Part shown: positions 24,372-37,010 of the stretch, one piece after another
How positions within the stretch are numbered: the stretch's first letter is position 1
Layout: every line of letters begins with the position of its first letter
Assembly: GCF_019649055.1 (NCBI RefSeq)
Contig: NW_026570225.1
Coordinates: 1,984,001 to 2,048,000 of the forward strand
Source: Paramacrobiotus metropolitanus
Taxonomy: Eukaryota > Tardigrada > Eutardigrada > Parachela > Macrobiotidae
Direction: 5' to 3'
Length of the DNA: 64,000 nt
Notes under the pieces: model-generated
Databases searched by the model: none
What the model saw: the letters and a program-made list of their open reading frames with translations, nothing else
What the model was told of the DNA's origin: nothing
Program-made: the position numbers and the translations under genes

Positions 24372-27300
24372 GTTTTGTTGTTATAATATATTGTATTTCT
24401 TTGGCTCACGGAAAGTTTTGGCTTCTCCAGAATTTCTCCTTTTTGTCTGTTCAGTTTTTTGTTGTAAAATTGAAATCCGTTTTTTTTTGTGAATCTTTGA
24501 GTCTCTTTTCCGTTATTTCTGCTGTTGAGGTATTGAAGATTGTTTGTTGCGCTTTTCGATGAGAATCCTGTCCGTCCGAATGGAAATCCACTTTAGGCTG
24601 TTTTAAGCAGTTGTACATGCCGTGCTGCTGGCAGTTGTTGATTTATTTCACAATTTTTCAGTGAACTTGAATAATATAGTACTGTATATCTTTGACCTCA
24701 CCAAAACTTCCCATAGTATGTGTGCTTCTTGCTGTTCCTAACTGGAGCGAGATTATGTGTATGAAAAATGATCAGTGCATAAGTTCTGAGATTTTAAAAA
24801 TTTGTAGACTTTCCAAAAAGCTGTTGTGAAGAGTTACGTACAAAAGCTGTTGTGAAGAATTACGTAATTAACACATCGGCACTTCATACTGCGACATGGT
24901 GGTCGTCGAGCAACGAAAGTACCAATTACAAGTGCAGCCGCGCTCGTATCATTTAAGGCATTAATGCCATAATTAAAAAAATTTAAAAAAAAACTTTCTT
25001 TGATTACTGCCTAATTTGTTGCAAAATTTTATAACTTGCAGCAAAAAATAATGTTTAGGATACTGATGCTATTACATGCTAAAATAAGCAGAATTAAAGC
25101 GTTTGCAATTAAAAAGCGTTAAACCGCCAGTACTCTGTAGTTGATCATTGATAATTTGTTTGATGATATATGGTGCGGAATCTTCTCATTCCGCTACTAT
25201 TCTGCAAGACGTTGCCCCATGTTTCGGCTGGCCACCAGCGGAACTGAAGCGGAAAGCAACAAAACGCAGCATAGCAGCAACGTGACTATCCTGTGCTGTG
25301 CGCTTGAAACACGCCGGTGTATAAGAAGAAATAATTGCGTTTTGTATCACTGTAACTCGCCAAACTGATATCGGCGTTGTCTTACTAACGAGCCAATCAA
25401 CGGATGTAAAATGGCATTTATTCCTTATGGTTAACTAGCGATACTCGAATGCGCCCACCCAGTTTTTAATTAATTAACTAACCGGAACCGCCAATACACA
25501 CAGCTTAAGGTTAAGGAACGGTTTTTTCTCTCCCACCCGCTTAAGCAGTGCCGACCACAAGTGTGAGTGTGCGCCAGCGATACTATTGTGTACCGAAACA
25601 CTGTACATCGTCTAACGTGCGCAGCCGCGGTATGCGAACTGCATCCCAGCGCCATTACAGCGTGACCTTGTATAAAATGTACCGTATCAAAGCAGTTGAG
25701 TTTTTTCATTCCGTATATCACACTCGATAATTCAGCTTGTGATTTGGAAGGTGAAGCATTAAATGTAAATGTATGCCGGATGTGCTGGTTGCAGCTTCAT
25801 TGGATTACGCAGGTTTTTCTAGTCGTCTGTGGCGGCAGACAGAGGTGGTCAGTGTTCTGCTCCCGGCGTACGCTGCTAAAGTTACTACCGGCACAACGCT
25901 CGAATCAGTTTGTCTATGCCGATAGCCGAAACTGCGCAATCACTTCCGGTCCTTTGCTGACATATGCGCTTTGGATCGTCTTGATGTAATGGTGTTCATC
26001 TGGCAGTCGCTTTGATTTTTACCGGACCAAAGCGGTTGGGTAAGTGAATACAGATACTGATTTATAATTTATTTATAATATTATTGTTTAGTTTTAATTG
26101 TGACCAAACCATTTCGCGGACTCATAAAGGTACCAACGCCCAAAAACATAATAATGAATTCTATTTTATTATACGGGCAAAAATATGTGAAAAACGTAAA
26201 ATTCGTTTGCAGTGCATATCTTAATCGACACATTTACAGTATTTGCAGCAGCATGTCCAGAGCGCACGTGGTTGTATTTTTTCTGTTTCTACGAGTATGT
26301 TGTAAAAAAAATATGGTATGATTAATTTTATGATATGGAGATTACAGGAATTACAACTGTTTTCACTGAAGAAAGTAAGTTGTCCGGCAAAAATAGTGCT
26401 GGGTCAGGTTATTTGAAAATCAGTTTATAATAATATAGGAAGCAGTTTCTCGTACCGCAGATACGATTTTGCTAATACCCTGCTGTACTATTTTTGCTAT
26501 TCTGTATTACATCAGATGCAGTACATTTGACGAAAAGGCCAGGAAAACTCTGTCGGTATTGTGTAGATGAATCGATTATTTATGAAGGATAGATGTGTTT
26601 TTGGCGAAGCATCCACGTGTGTATGAGTAAATAAGTTTAAGCGCTATCAAACGCATATACTCACGCCGCACTATTACAGTAACAAGCGTGTATCAATATT
26701 TGATCATAATAATTTTTATACAATGGCTAGTATTATTTTTCAAGCACACCGTATGAAAGTGCATGAGAAAGAAAGTGCTGTGATCGATAGAAATTAGCCT
26801 TGTCCCCATTAATATCATTTTCGTCTGGCGTCATTTTAGTGTACCTAGTTATAACATTTTGTACGAGGAACAAATGTAATGGATGATATTTTTTTCTGCA
26901 CTGTTAATTATAACAAAGCCGCTAGAAAAATACGCCTTTTATATAGGGAAATGAATTAGTGGCCTTCTCATGGTTTACTCCAGCGTCATTGCTGTTGATA
27001 AAGAAAACAATATTTCGTTATCAACCACCGTAATATGCAGTTGGCAGTCAACACAACACTGAGTTGAGAAATGTCATTTGCATGTAATTTCCAATTTCCT
27101 TCAGCGAAATTCGCGATGATGCTTAGCTATAGTTGACCAGCCGTCTTATAGCAGTATGGAAAAATAACACCAGATTCGAAAGTTTTTATTACCGATTTAA
27201 TTTGATTGCAATTTGTCGCTACGGTAAATTTGTGTGTCCGGCAAATATTGCTTGAGGTTTATGACTGCAGTTTTTGCGCTTGAAAACGTACATGGACTGA

Positions 27301-29028
27301 TCTGTCTATTGAGAAAAGGTAATGTCGAAACCTATTGATCTAACGATAAGTGTTTATTGTACGGCATGCAGGTAATAGGACAGTTATAACTTTAGCTATT
27401 AGGTTTATACCACGATGAAAATTTCTGTTGAAGTATATTTTTAACTTTTTTGTAATTCGTCGAGATACGTATGTGTGATGTTAACATGCAATGTCGATAA
27501 AGCCAAAAGATATGTGCTTGTTGAATGAAGTATGGCAGTTATTAACGAAAGCCGTTGATATGTATCTGTTTTCACCTCTTTAACAGTGTAGTCAAGTGTT
27601 TCACGCTTGGAATGCCGGCGAAAGTATAGCTATTTTGTAAGTGACATTACGAGTTTATTTCCTCCAATGCGCCGTGAGAACCACTGTGAGCCCTATTGAC
27701 TGCCTGGATATTCTTGTTTTGACCGTTCTTCAGCATAAAGAATGTAATTGATATTGTTGCATAACCCTTTTATTCCGCATGGAAGTGATCATAATACTCA
27801 TATACAATGAAACGATGATTACGTGGAAGAGTCTGGTTTTGTTTACCAGTGTTCTGGTAATAATAATGAGTCTGGTAATTTTACTAATGTGCTGGTTCTG
27901 TTCTGCTTTATATCGGATGATCATTGGTTGTAGTTCTGGTTGCAAATGATTTGATCTCACTTTGTACTAAATTTCTTCATTTTAACTTATGCTGAAGATA
28001 TGGGCACCGAACTATTAATTTTAGTCGACATCTTACAAACAGGAAATGGTTATATACAGATTTTCATTGTACAGAGTACATTTTACTCTTACTGCTTGCA
28101 CATGGCTGCCATAAACCTGATAACAATAATTTTTTTCCTGTTATTTAACGTTTGTGTACAATAGTCATCTACGTGAATTATCTAGACGATCAGTTTATTC
28201 AGGAATTCGGAAGTGGAAGACACTTCCTACTTTAGTGCTTAATCAGGTGATGACAAATGTGCGCGTCCCTATGCACGCTCAGGGTGTTAAGGTCATTGAC
28301 TATTAAATTTTTTAGTGTGCATGTTCAGCTCTATCTAAATGAAAATTTACCTAGAGTGCGCGTGTTGCTTCTGTGCGCACGTATTTCAGTTGAATGATTT
28401 TATGATGTGAATTTTCTCAAATAAAACTGCTTGATTCACCTATTCGTCGGGTCTTTCAACTCATCTCATCTCTGGCTAACAATCTAAAAACTCTGTTAAA
28501 CAAAAAATGTTCGCACTCCAGTTCGAACACTAATGGAAACAGTCCGATAAAGCTCACCACATGGTTCTATCAGATTGTAGCATCTGCTCAACATTAGCCG
28601 GCATTGCTTGCATATCGTGCTCGTACCAGAATCATTGTGTACTTTACGGATAATTCGCGCCTAATTAGCTTGGGACAAGTGTGCCGTTTACTTTTTTATG
28701 TTGCCGATTTCATAAATTTTGTGCATACTTTTCGAGTGCAGATATATCGCTATTTGCATAAATCCCGGAACACTGCGCGCATGGCCGTCATTTCAATAAA
28801 TCCAACAATTGTTTGTTTATTGCGAAATGCGAAGTATAGAAGTATACTAATTTAGACTGGATTACACTAATTTAGACTTTTAAACATTTTTCACTTATAA
28901 AAAATACTCGTGCAGGACGAATTCTTGCTTCGGGCCACTAAAATGTTTTGGTTTCTGTTTAAAGGTCAGTACTTCTGGATTTCCGGCGTGGTGCGCCATT
29001 GACCCAGTCTGTCTTTCACTAACAGAGA
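24372..29028. other. 4.6-kb intergenic stretch, no gene recognised
   Basis: It contains the TOP2 3' UTR and a long AT-rich spacer. No coding exon was convincing on either strand. A 26-bp direct duplication (aaaagctgttgtgaag...) sits at about 24817-24868. Confidence 0.55.
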
Positions 29029-32000
29029 ATGAATCAATTGCACATACTTACTTTGGGAGGCCTTTTAGGTAAGAGCTAAACTTTTTCTGAACTCCCGATT
29101 TCGCCGAATCTGAAAGAATATAATTTCGCATCCTATATAAGCTGGATATCTCAACTGTTTTCGCTTTCGCTTATAGAATTGTATTGCTGGTAATCGATTT
29201 TTGTTAGCGAGCGCGACTGCGTAGCTATAGGAGTAATTCGTTTAGTAATATTGTGTTTCCTCTAGCACTGGTGCACGGCCAGCTATACCAAAGAGAAGCG
29301 AAGAGTCTGAGCGTCTCCCGTATGCAGTCCCTAAGCGGATGTTTTCACGATGGGCGGTATTATTACGAACGCTCCCTAATTCCCACTGTCGATTCCTGCA
29401 TAAACTGCAAATGCGAAGGCGGTTTAGTCAGATGCAACATGACCTTGTGTCCAATGTATCCCACGATACAAGAAGGCTGCCATTTATCCCATGAAGATGG
29501 GCTGTGCTGTCCGCAGCTAACATGTGATGGTGAGATGATGCACCTTGCGATGACCTTATCAACTGCTGATCATCATCTTCTTCACTGACGGTTGCTGTTC
29601 TTTTTTAGAAACTGTCGCTAAGAAGATGGCTCAGGTTCCAGCTATACACGAAGCTACTTTATTAGGTAAAGTATGCAGATGAATTTGCAAATGTTAAACT
29701 TATAAGTAATATGTATGTTATAGTCGCACGCATTAGTCTACATTAATTTTATGGCTGGGGAAAAGATCTGTATTATGAAAACTCACGAATTAACGTTCGC
29801 TTTGTATGTTTCAACGATTATTGGACAGACAGAACAGATGTCTACGGAAAAAAACAGACGTGTCAGTAATTGTAGGTTGCACCTATAATGACGTTGAATT
29901 CGGTTTGGGCGATTTTATTCCCACATCGGATCCATGCCAGGCGTGTTACTGCATCCACAACCGAACACAGTGTGTGCATCAAAACTGTGCTTTACCGGAG
30001 TCGGCACGTGAAGGTTGTCGTCCGGTCTATCACCACGGAGTGTGCTGTCCCATTCGCTATGACTGCAGTACGTCCACTTTTGACCATCTCGCTAAATGCG
30101 TAATGGCATATAGCAGCGATCCAAATGTTGTGATCTGCATTGGCAGGCGAAGCACAATCCTCACCACCCACTCTCCGTCCACCGTTTTTGACGGAAGGAT
30201 GCGCCGTGAATAACCGTTTCTACGACGAAGGCGAGGCCATCCCATCCGGGAAGCCCTGTGAGCACTGTTACTGCATGAAGGGCGAGATGATCTGTGCCAT
30301 GCAGAAATGCGACAGTCCAATGGCTGGCTGCGTACCGGTACTCAAGAACGGACAGTGCTGTCCTGAACGATATGAATGCCGTAAGTGCAGCTTCCAGTGC
30401 GCCCTTTCGGATAACGTTTATGGCTCTTTCTCTATTTGTTGGATTAGCGAATACCGATGCCAATATGATTGGGGATTCTTCGAAAACTGGTCTGAAGAGC
30501 CTGGCGTCCTTCAACGTTAGCTATCATGGGAACGTGTGGAACGGACAACGCCTGACGTCTACCACGCGAGGCCTGGAAGACGACTCGGAATCCGGAGAAT
30601 ACCGCATTACTACCGCTTCATCCGTTAGTGTGACGTCACCGTTGTCTGTGATCTCCACAACGAAGACGGCCGAGGCGATGCAGAGGGGTCAGTTGGCCGG
30701 CTACCCAACGGCAGTGCCCACTCAAGCCGTTTTAGGCTTCAACGAGTCTGTGTTCAATGCGTCGACCTTCCAAAAAGGTCTTGCAGCGGGGAGGAATCCA
30801 TCGCTGACCGTAGTTAACGGATCACATGGTACACACTTGTTTTAGTATTGATCCTTAATTGTCATAAAGTGTCAGACATCTTTTCAACAACTTTTGTATT
30901 CAGAATTTAATACGATAATTTACAGCGCTATAACTGTTATTGTTCGGCTAGCGACAACTGACAATGTACTAACTTTGCAAATACACTTGGGCAAGTGTTA
31001 ATAATTAGTTAACATATTCTCGATATTTGTTTGGGCTGTTCACCTTTTTACGGCCGTCCGAATTGTTTTCTTCTACGCTAAAACTGCGGCTAATCAAATC
31101 TTTTCAGCAGAAACTTCGGACGCGGATGTTCCAATCAACAAAGTGTTGCCAGAAGATCTACTGCACTATACCAATGTACTAACAACAAAGGTCGGCATTG
31201 TACCGTTATCATCGACATCAGACTTCTTTAACTCGGCGGATACTCTGGGCACCCGACCTCCCAGCACAACACCGGCAACCGCCAACACCGACCATCTGGA
31301 ACTTCATCTTCAACCGGATAACCAATCAGTTGTCATCAATCAAACACACTCTAGCTCGGTAATACGCATTCGACGAGTACTATAGTGTTATTCATTCGTT
31401 GACACATTGTCACCTTCGACAACACATTTGACAACACATTCGACAACACCTTTGTAATCTTTTAGGTAAATTCAAATAACATGTCGCAGAATCCCGACGA
31501 CAGATTGATAACTCATATTGTTGACGGAACGCAGTCCTTGGGAATCATAACGTCCTCGTCTGACCAAAATGATATCATCCAGTTGAACACAAGAATCAAT
31601 GTCACGGCGTCCAGTCCAACCGAAAGTGGATTGAAACTCAGCCTTAATGGAGTTCCGGTACAAGGACCGAGTATAGCGACTGCAATGCCCACGGCAGGTA
31701 AAAGTCCAGCAACGCTGTTCCATGCAAAGGGGATTATGTATATGAGGGATGTACAAGTTAAACAGCAAAACAATAATCATATTTTCATGAAGCACTTTAT
31801 GATAGAATGAGCAGTGTCCTTATGTTATGTAATCACGAAATTTAGTCTTTTTTTAATAATCTAGTCTGTATATTGCAGTGTGGAACAATGTGCCGACTCC
31901 GTATGGTAACCATACTCGTAAGCCGGTCCTGCCTGCTCCCCTGGACCCGACGGCATCCGATCCAATTGAAGGCCTTATCCGTTTCTTTTCGGCCGACTCT

Positions 32001-35000
32001 TCTGCCTCCGCTGCATATCCATCGGCGCAACCAAATCCTTTACTTCCCATTCTTCCTGAGGCCATTACAATTCCCTCCAGCACAGTGAGCGCCATTGAAC
32101 CCATTGGTCCCAACGATCCCGAACCAGAAATCTCCCACGATTTCACAAATAACATAACGTCGCCGGTTGCCTTTGCTCACCTCACGCAGATGGGTTTGGC
32201 CATTGATCCATCCGCTTCCGATGAAATAGAAGGCCTAATCTCTGGGGGCAACATTAAAGCGCCATCAAATCTGTTACTAAAGGTCAACACGTCGGTACCC
32301 ATTGACCCAGAATCCGCTGCCCAGGTCGAGGGTGTGGCTGCATCAGGCTCCGGTGGAGTGGCTTTTAATTCCGACGGTGTGGCCAGTGTCGCGGAGCAAC
32401 TGCATGCTAACGATCAGCACCCGCCGAAGAACACCCTACCTGTCGACCATCCCCAACCTGTGGATCCGTCTTTAGGAGCGATATTGGAAGGTAGTGATGC
32501 GATTGCCAGAAATATGACCTTTGCGACTCCTCTGGATCCATCTATAGACGCCGAAGTTGAAGGTGTTCTGGGGTTGCCAAAGGCACCAGCAAACCTATCG
32601 ATGATCAGCAATGCAAAAGTAAGGAAAAGTCAGGGGACCAAACTTCCGCTGGATCCCAACGCTACCGAAATAGAAGGAGCTATCATCGTTACAACAGCCG
32701 CAGAAAAAGTTCGCAGTGCACCTAAACCTTCTGTGAACGCCGGGATGCCAGTTGATCCAGTAGGTTCGGATCAGATCGAAGGAGCACTGACTGCTGACCA
32801 GAGTAAGCAACATCAGCATTGTTTTGCTAAAGCTGCTGTGCGAGCACCGTACTTTATGCTAGGTGTACTTAAGCTTGCTTTTTCGTTTTTTATAGTACAT
32901 TTCTCACGTTTTGTGACTTGCTTTACTGTACTTGAATACTTTACAGATGCTCATATCATTACAGCGGCAGGTAATGTCAAAGTACCTAAACAACAGCAGA
33001 ATGCATCGAGTACCCGTAACAAAATCAAAGTTATTAACGTTCAACTACAACCGGTGGAACCTTCTTCACAAGACACCGTCGAAGGGATTTGGCAGCTGTC
33101 AGGACAGCAGCCGGGTGCAGGTAATAATTTTCTACTCTAAGGACCTGCGCACTTTAGGAGCAAAATACACGTTGAGTATGAATTATTACAACATTTTCAG
33201 GTGATATGGTACTTTCCACCACATCAACCGTCCAACCGCTAGGCATCTCGGTTCCACAAGTCGTCCATAGAGTTGCTGGTCAGTTCGCTTTGGGCGGCGC
33301 TGTTATTAACCAGAAACGCACGATGACTATTGCTGCCGAGAATGTTACATTGTCGTCGTCTTCGCCCATTTTGGGAAGTACACTCATATCTGTCCGGCTC
33401 AATGGAAGCGTCCCGGTGCCGTTAATGCTGGCTCTCAACAGTGCCAAATCTACCCAACCTATTGTTCTCGGTCCAACGGAGCCAACGCCAGCTTCTACTG
33501 GAACCAACAGTCAACCGGGATGGGATGTCAGCAACGGCCAGGGATGGGGAAAGCTAGCTATAAATAAAGGATGGGGATCGTCGTCCGACGGCAACAGAGG
33601 ATGGGGTTCGTCATCCCAAAACCAGGACGCAGCGACCAGTGTTCATGAACCGTCACCTACTTGGTCACCCAAACCGATGATACCTCGCCCCTTAGCTAAA
33701 CCAGTTGAGCCACTTCACGAAGACGACTACGAGGGCCTGCTGCGCCCACAGGAAGGTGCGGTCGGCTTATCTTCACTGAAACCAGCGGGCGCAAAGACGC
33801 CTGTGCATCCACTAGATCCGCTGCCGAGCGATCAGTTCGAGGGAATGGAAAACCACAATGCCATGAATAAAATGGAAATTCATCAAGAAGAAACCACAGC
33901 ACTTCCCACTGGAACAACCACGGTTGGGCAACCTACCGTGACCCGCGTACTAAACAAAATTCCAATTTTGCCAGCACGATTTACTACGAAACCTCCCCAA
34001 GTTGCGGATCGATGGTCTACAACAACTGGCGCGACTGCAACCACAACAACTACGATGCAAACCACGACATCCGCACCGACAATCTCGAGTACTGCCGTGG
34101 AGTTGGTATCCAGCCCCGAGCCTTCATCTGCACTACCACTGAAGCCGGCGAACATGGTTACAGAAATACCCGCTGATGCGCAAGCCACAGGAGTGGACGC
34201 CGATGGTAGTATGTTCAATGGGTCATTGCATGCCGTCGCATCCAGTTTTCCCAATGGGCAACCATTAACAGGCATTTACGAAAATGGTAATGTGCTGACT
34301 GATCTTCTACAGAATTTCCGAAGGCTTCGGTCATTTTAGTTTTGTGGTTGCATACGTTTAGGATGCTACTTCGAGGGTAACTATTACCGAAATTACCAGG
34401 CCATTTCAACGGATGATCTGGTTGATCCGTGTCTGGTACGCGTGTGCAAGGACGGGATTGTATTTGGACCCAGCGTGCAGCGTTGCCCACCACCTATTCC
34501 CGGCTGCTTTAGCACTTCCATACCCGGCGTCTGCTGTCCAGTTTACCTCTGCCGTAAGAACATCACCCTTATTTTTTCCACCTTCCGTTTTGTTACAAAT
34601 TATGGCTGATTTACTTTACTCTGGAGCTGATGGGATGTTTTTTACAGCGAACTATCTTGAGCGCAACGAGACGTCGTACACACTGACAGCTGCAGCGGGC
34701 GATCAGCTAAACACGGAAAAAACGCGATTAGCACTGGCAAAATGTTTGTACCTCATCGCGTTTCAAATTACTAGTCATTTCGAATGAGATCCAAAATTTT
34801 ACACCTTCGTATTGCAGTCTGCCGAGTTGGACCGCGCTTCCTAGCGCTAAACGAACGGGTGGTGCACGTTATGGGAGTACAATGCCAGACGTGCACTTGT
34901 AAAGCAGAAGGGCATTGTTTGTGAACCTGGATGTGCACAGAACATTCTGATTACCACGCTGGCACCGCTGGTCCAGAATCCCCGTCGTTTCCAAACCATA

Positions 35001-35298
35001 AGCACAACACCCGCTACCACAACATCTTCAACGCCGCCGCCTATAACCGAACCGTTGGGATCAAGAAGTATGCCGCACGCTAGTTCTGCTGTACATGAAG
35101 CGGTGATCGCCATATTAAGAGCCAGTTCTGCGTGATATAGGTTGCACAATTCAAAAGAAAAAGTTCCACCATGGGGATGAAGTGACATTCAACGATCCAT
35201 GTCACATGTGCACGTGTTTGGATGGACTGGTGATCTGCAAGATGAACCGTAAGGCCTGCCGATCGGCGAAATTGCTAGGTGCCCTTGACGCACTGTGA
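29029..35298 (+). CDS. Secreted multi-VWC protein with repeated P-x-D-P-...-E-G motif (possibly tenectin-like)
   Basis: Fifteen exons: 29029-29068, 29266-29529, 29609-29665, 29876-30067, 30147-30380, 30448-30828, 31108-31358, 31466-31697, 31879-32802, 32947-33120, 33201-34286, 34362-34553, 34648-34743, 34818-35067, 35141-35298, about 1509 aa. Exons 1-2 join into a signal peptide (MNQLHILTLGGLLALVHGQ). VWC domains with the C-x-C / C-C-P pattern lie in exons 2, 4, 5 and 12 (for example GVCCPVYLC); partial ones lie in exons 14 and 15. The long middle (exons 6-11) is Ser/Thr/Pro-rich and mucin-like, with a Thr-rich block near 34012-34100 and three GWG repeats near 33540-33610. Ten copies of an acidic motif occur between 31940 and 33850. 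Exon 14 carries a one-base frame break near 34907. The protein is probably extracellular matrix. Tenectin is the arthropod protein that the VWC-plus-mucin layout recalls, but no RGD was seen, so orthology is unproven. Confidence 0.82.
31940..33850 (+). repeat. Ten-copy protein motif P-[LIV]-[DE]-P-x(3)-[DA]-x-[hydrophobic]-E-G
   Basis: Copies start near 31940, 32198, 32295, 32457, 32525, 32643, 32748, 33051, 33700 and 33808. Examples are PLDPTASDPIEG, AIDPSASDEIEG, PVDPVGSDQIEG, PVEPLHEDDYEG and PLDPLPSDQFEG. Copies are spaced irregularly by about 22-200 residues in otherwise unconserved, low-complexity sequence, so they are interspersed short motifs and not a tandem domain. Confidence 0.85.
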
Positions 35299-36595
35299 CG
35301 ACCGGCACACTCCCGGAACCGAGGAATCCATGACCGGTAGCTCACAATTCAGCAGTGATTGACAACAGCATGTCCGCCGCTTTGTTAAATTTCTCAGCTA
35401 TGATTTCCAGTAATAATTATTGATAAAGCGTGAATGACTGATTAACCGTTGAAAATTTTGTTGGATCATACAATTGTATAGTTACGCTAGCTCTTGTTTT
35501 CTTGTTAAAATAGTTACGCTCTCTTGTTTCTTGTTAAAAATTTCCAGCACGATATTGCCAATATTTGAATTGAATAATAGAATATGTATCTGATTTGTAC
35601 TCGTATCTCAGAATTGTTGCCTTGTTCTCTTCCGAGCGTTCTATGCAAGCTGTCAATGCAACACTAAAAGGGTGCCGATAAAGATACTGCACTTATAAAG
35701 TTTCCAGTGGAATTTTTTCTTGCGCATTTTCTGAGTATAAATTTACTCAACTTTTTGTTTTACAGCTGAAGGTACTTCAGATTTGCTCAGCTTCTGAAGC
35801 CGCCAACTTGGCGTGCCATCAGGGTGTACATAAGTGCGTGTAAATTGTAATACACCGCGTGCCAGCTAATGTTTTTTAAGCAGGTATTTTTAATTATACT
35901 AATTATGCCTAGAAAATGTTAAAAATTCTGCCGGCCGCGTTTTTACCACAAAAAGTTCTGCCGGCGTTTTGACCTTGGCCGTTGACTATCAGTACTCGCT
36001 AAGCCGTTTCTGTCTTGCCGGTCGACCTCGGCACGGTCGTAAACGATGCCGCTCTTGTCCCATTATGTGTATTGTTGGTCGCTGGTTGGTTCCGTTACAG
36101 CTTACCTTTACATATTGCGATGTATGTAAATATAGTAAATCGTTTTAAGTAAGTATCTTTTTGTACAGCTGCATTTGTACAGCTGTATTCCTAAAAGGCC
36201 AATCTTAAATTGTTAAGCTTACCTGACTTTCCTTTGTCCCGGATTATTTTTTTTCTTCACCATTTGAGAAAAATTAATAAATAACATGAGTCAATTTTGT
36301 TAGATATGTAGCGGGTTTTTTTAGCCCGGGAAACTTGATCCATAACTTTGTTTACAATACTCAAGTTTAGCAACACATGCATATCTTAATAATCGCGCAA
36401 GCCTTAATCTTTGAAGTCACCGCAACGGACACAAAGCGAATGAACGTACAATGAACTCATATTAATTTCTTAGGTCAGGTAAAACTTTGCCACGAAGGAT
36501 CAGAATGAACTACATAAAGGACTGCTCGGCGAGCAGTGCATGCAGTAAATGTTTATAAAATCGTTCCCAATTAAAAACACTCATAAAGGTGCATT
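35299..36595. other. Intergenic, no gene recognised
   Basis: AT-rich spacer holding the 3' UTR of the VWC gene. A local duplication of tgtacagctg occurs near 36165-36190. Nothing else can be supported. Confidence 0.5.
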
Positions 36596-36599
36596 GGTG

Positions 36600-36900
36600 C
36601 AGAAATCATTGAGTGGGAGAGAACTGCCACTGCTGTTCAGTGGACAGAACCCGCTAACAATAAGTGAACGAGTAACCGAGCTAACGCTGCATTCCAATGC
36701 AGAATCCGCTAAATGAACGAGTGACCGAGCTAACACCGCTGTTCAGTTATGGTAGCTCGGTCACTCCTAGGTGGAGCACGCAAGTAACTGATGGTGAGCA
36801 AGTAACTGAGCCACCTCTACTGAGCGGACACACACCACCGGACACATACCACCGGACAAATACCACAGAGACCCTGTGAAATGAACTAACTGAGTCACCG
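36600..36900. repeat. Degenerate minisatellite (gtgaccgagctaac family)
   Basis: Diverged units built around CCGCTAAATGAACGAGTGAC recur four to five times, with some inverted copies (ctcggtcact). The unit is related, in reverse orientation, to the clean 51-bp array at 47635-47890. Confidence 0.65.
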
Positions 36901-37010
36901 AACTAACGAGTGTCCAGTGCACTTGCACTGTGAGTATCAAATTTGATTGTCGAAAAATTATGTTAAACTTCGAGTATGTTTTCGAATAGGTAGGTAAAAT
37001 AATGATTTGT

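Noticed and set aside
29134-29141. TATATAAG upstream of VWC exon 2, as a promoter TATA box
   Set aside because: It lies inside intron 1; the ATG and signal peptide come from the exon at 29029-29068, and exon 2 has no usable ATG before the mature protein.
35068-35140. Reading exon 14 of the VWC gene through to the TGA near 35131
   Set aside because: Splicing at the GTATGC donor into a further cysteine-rich exon keeps phase and extends the VWC pattern, which is the better model.
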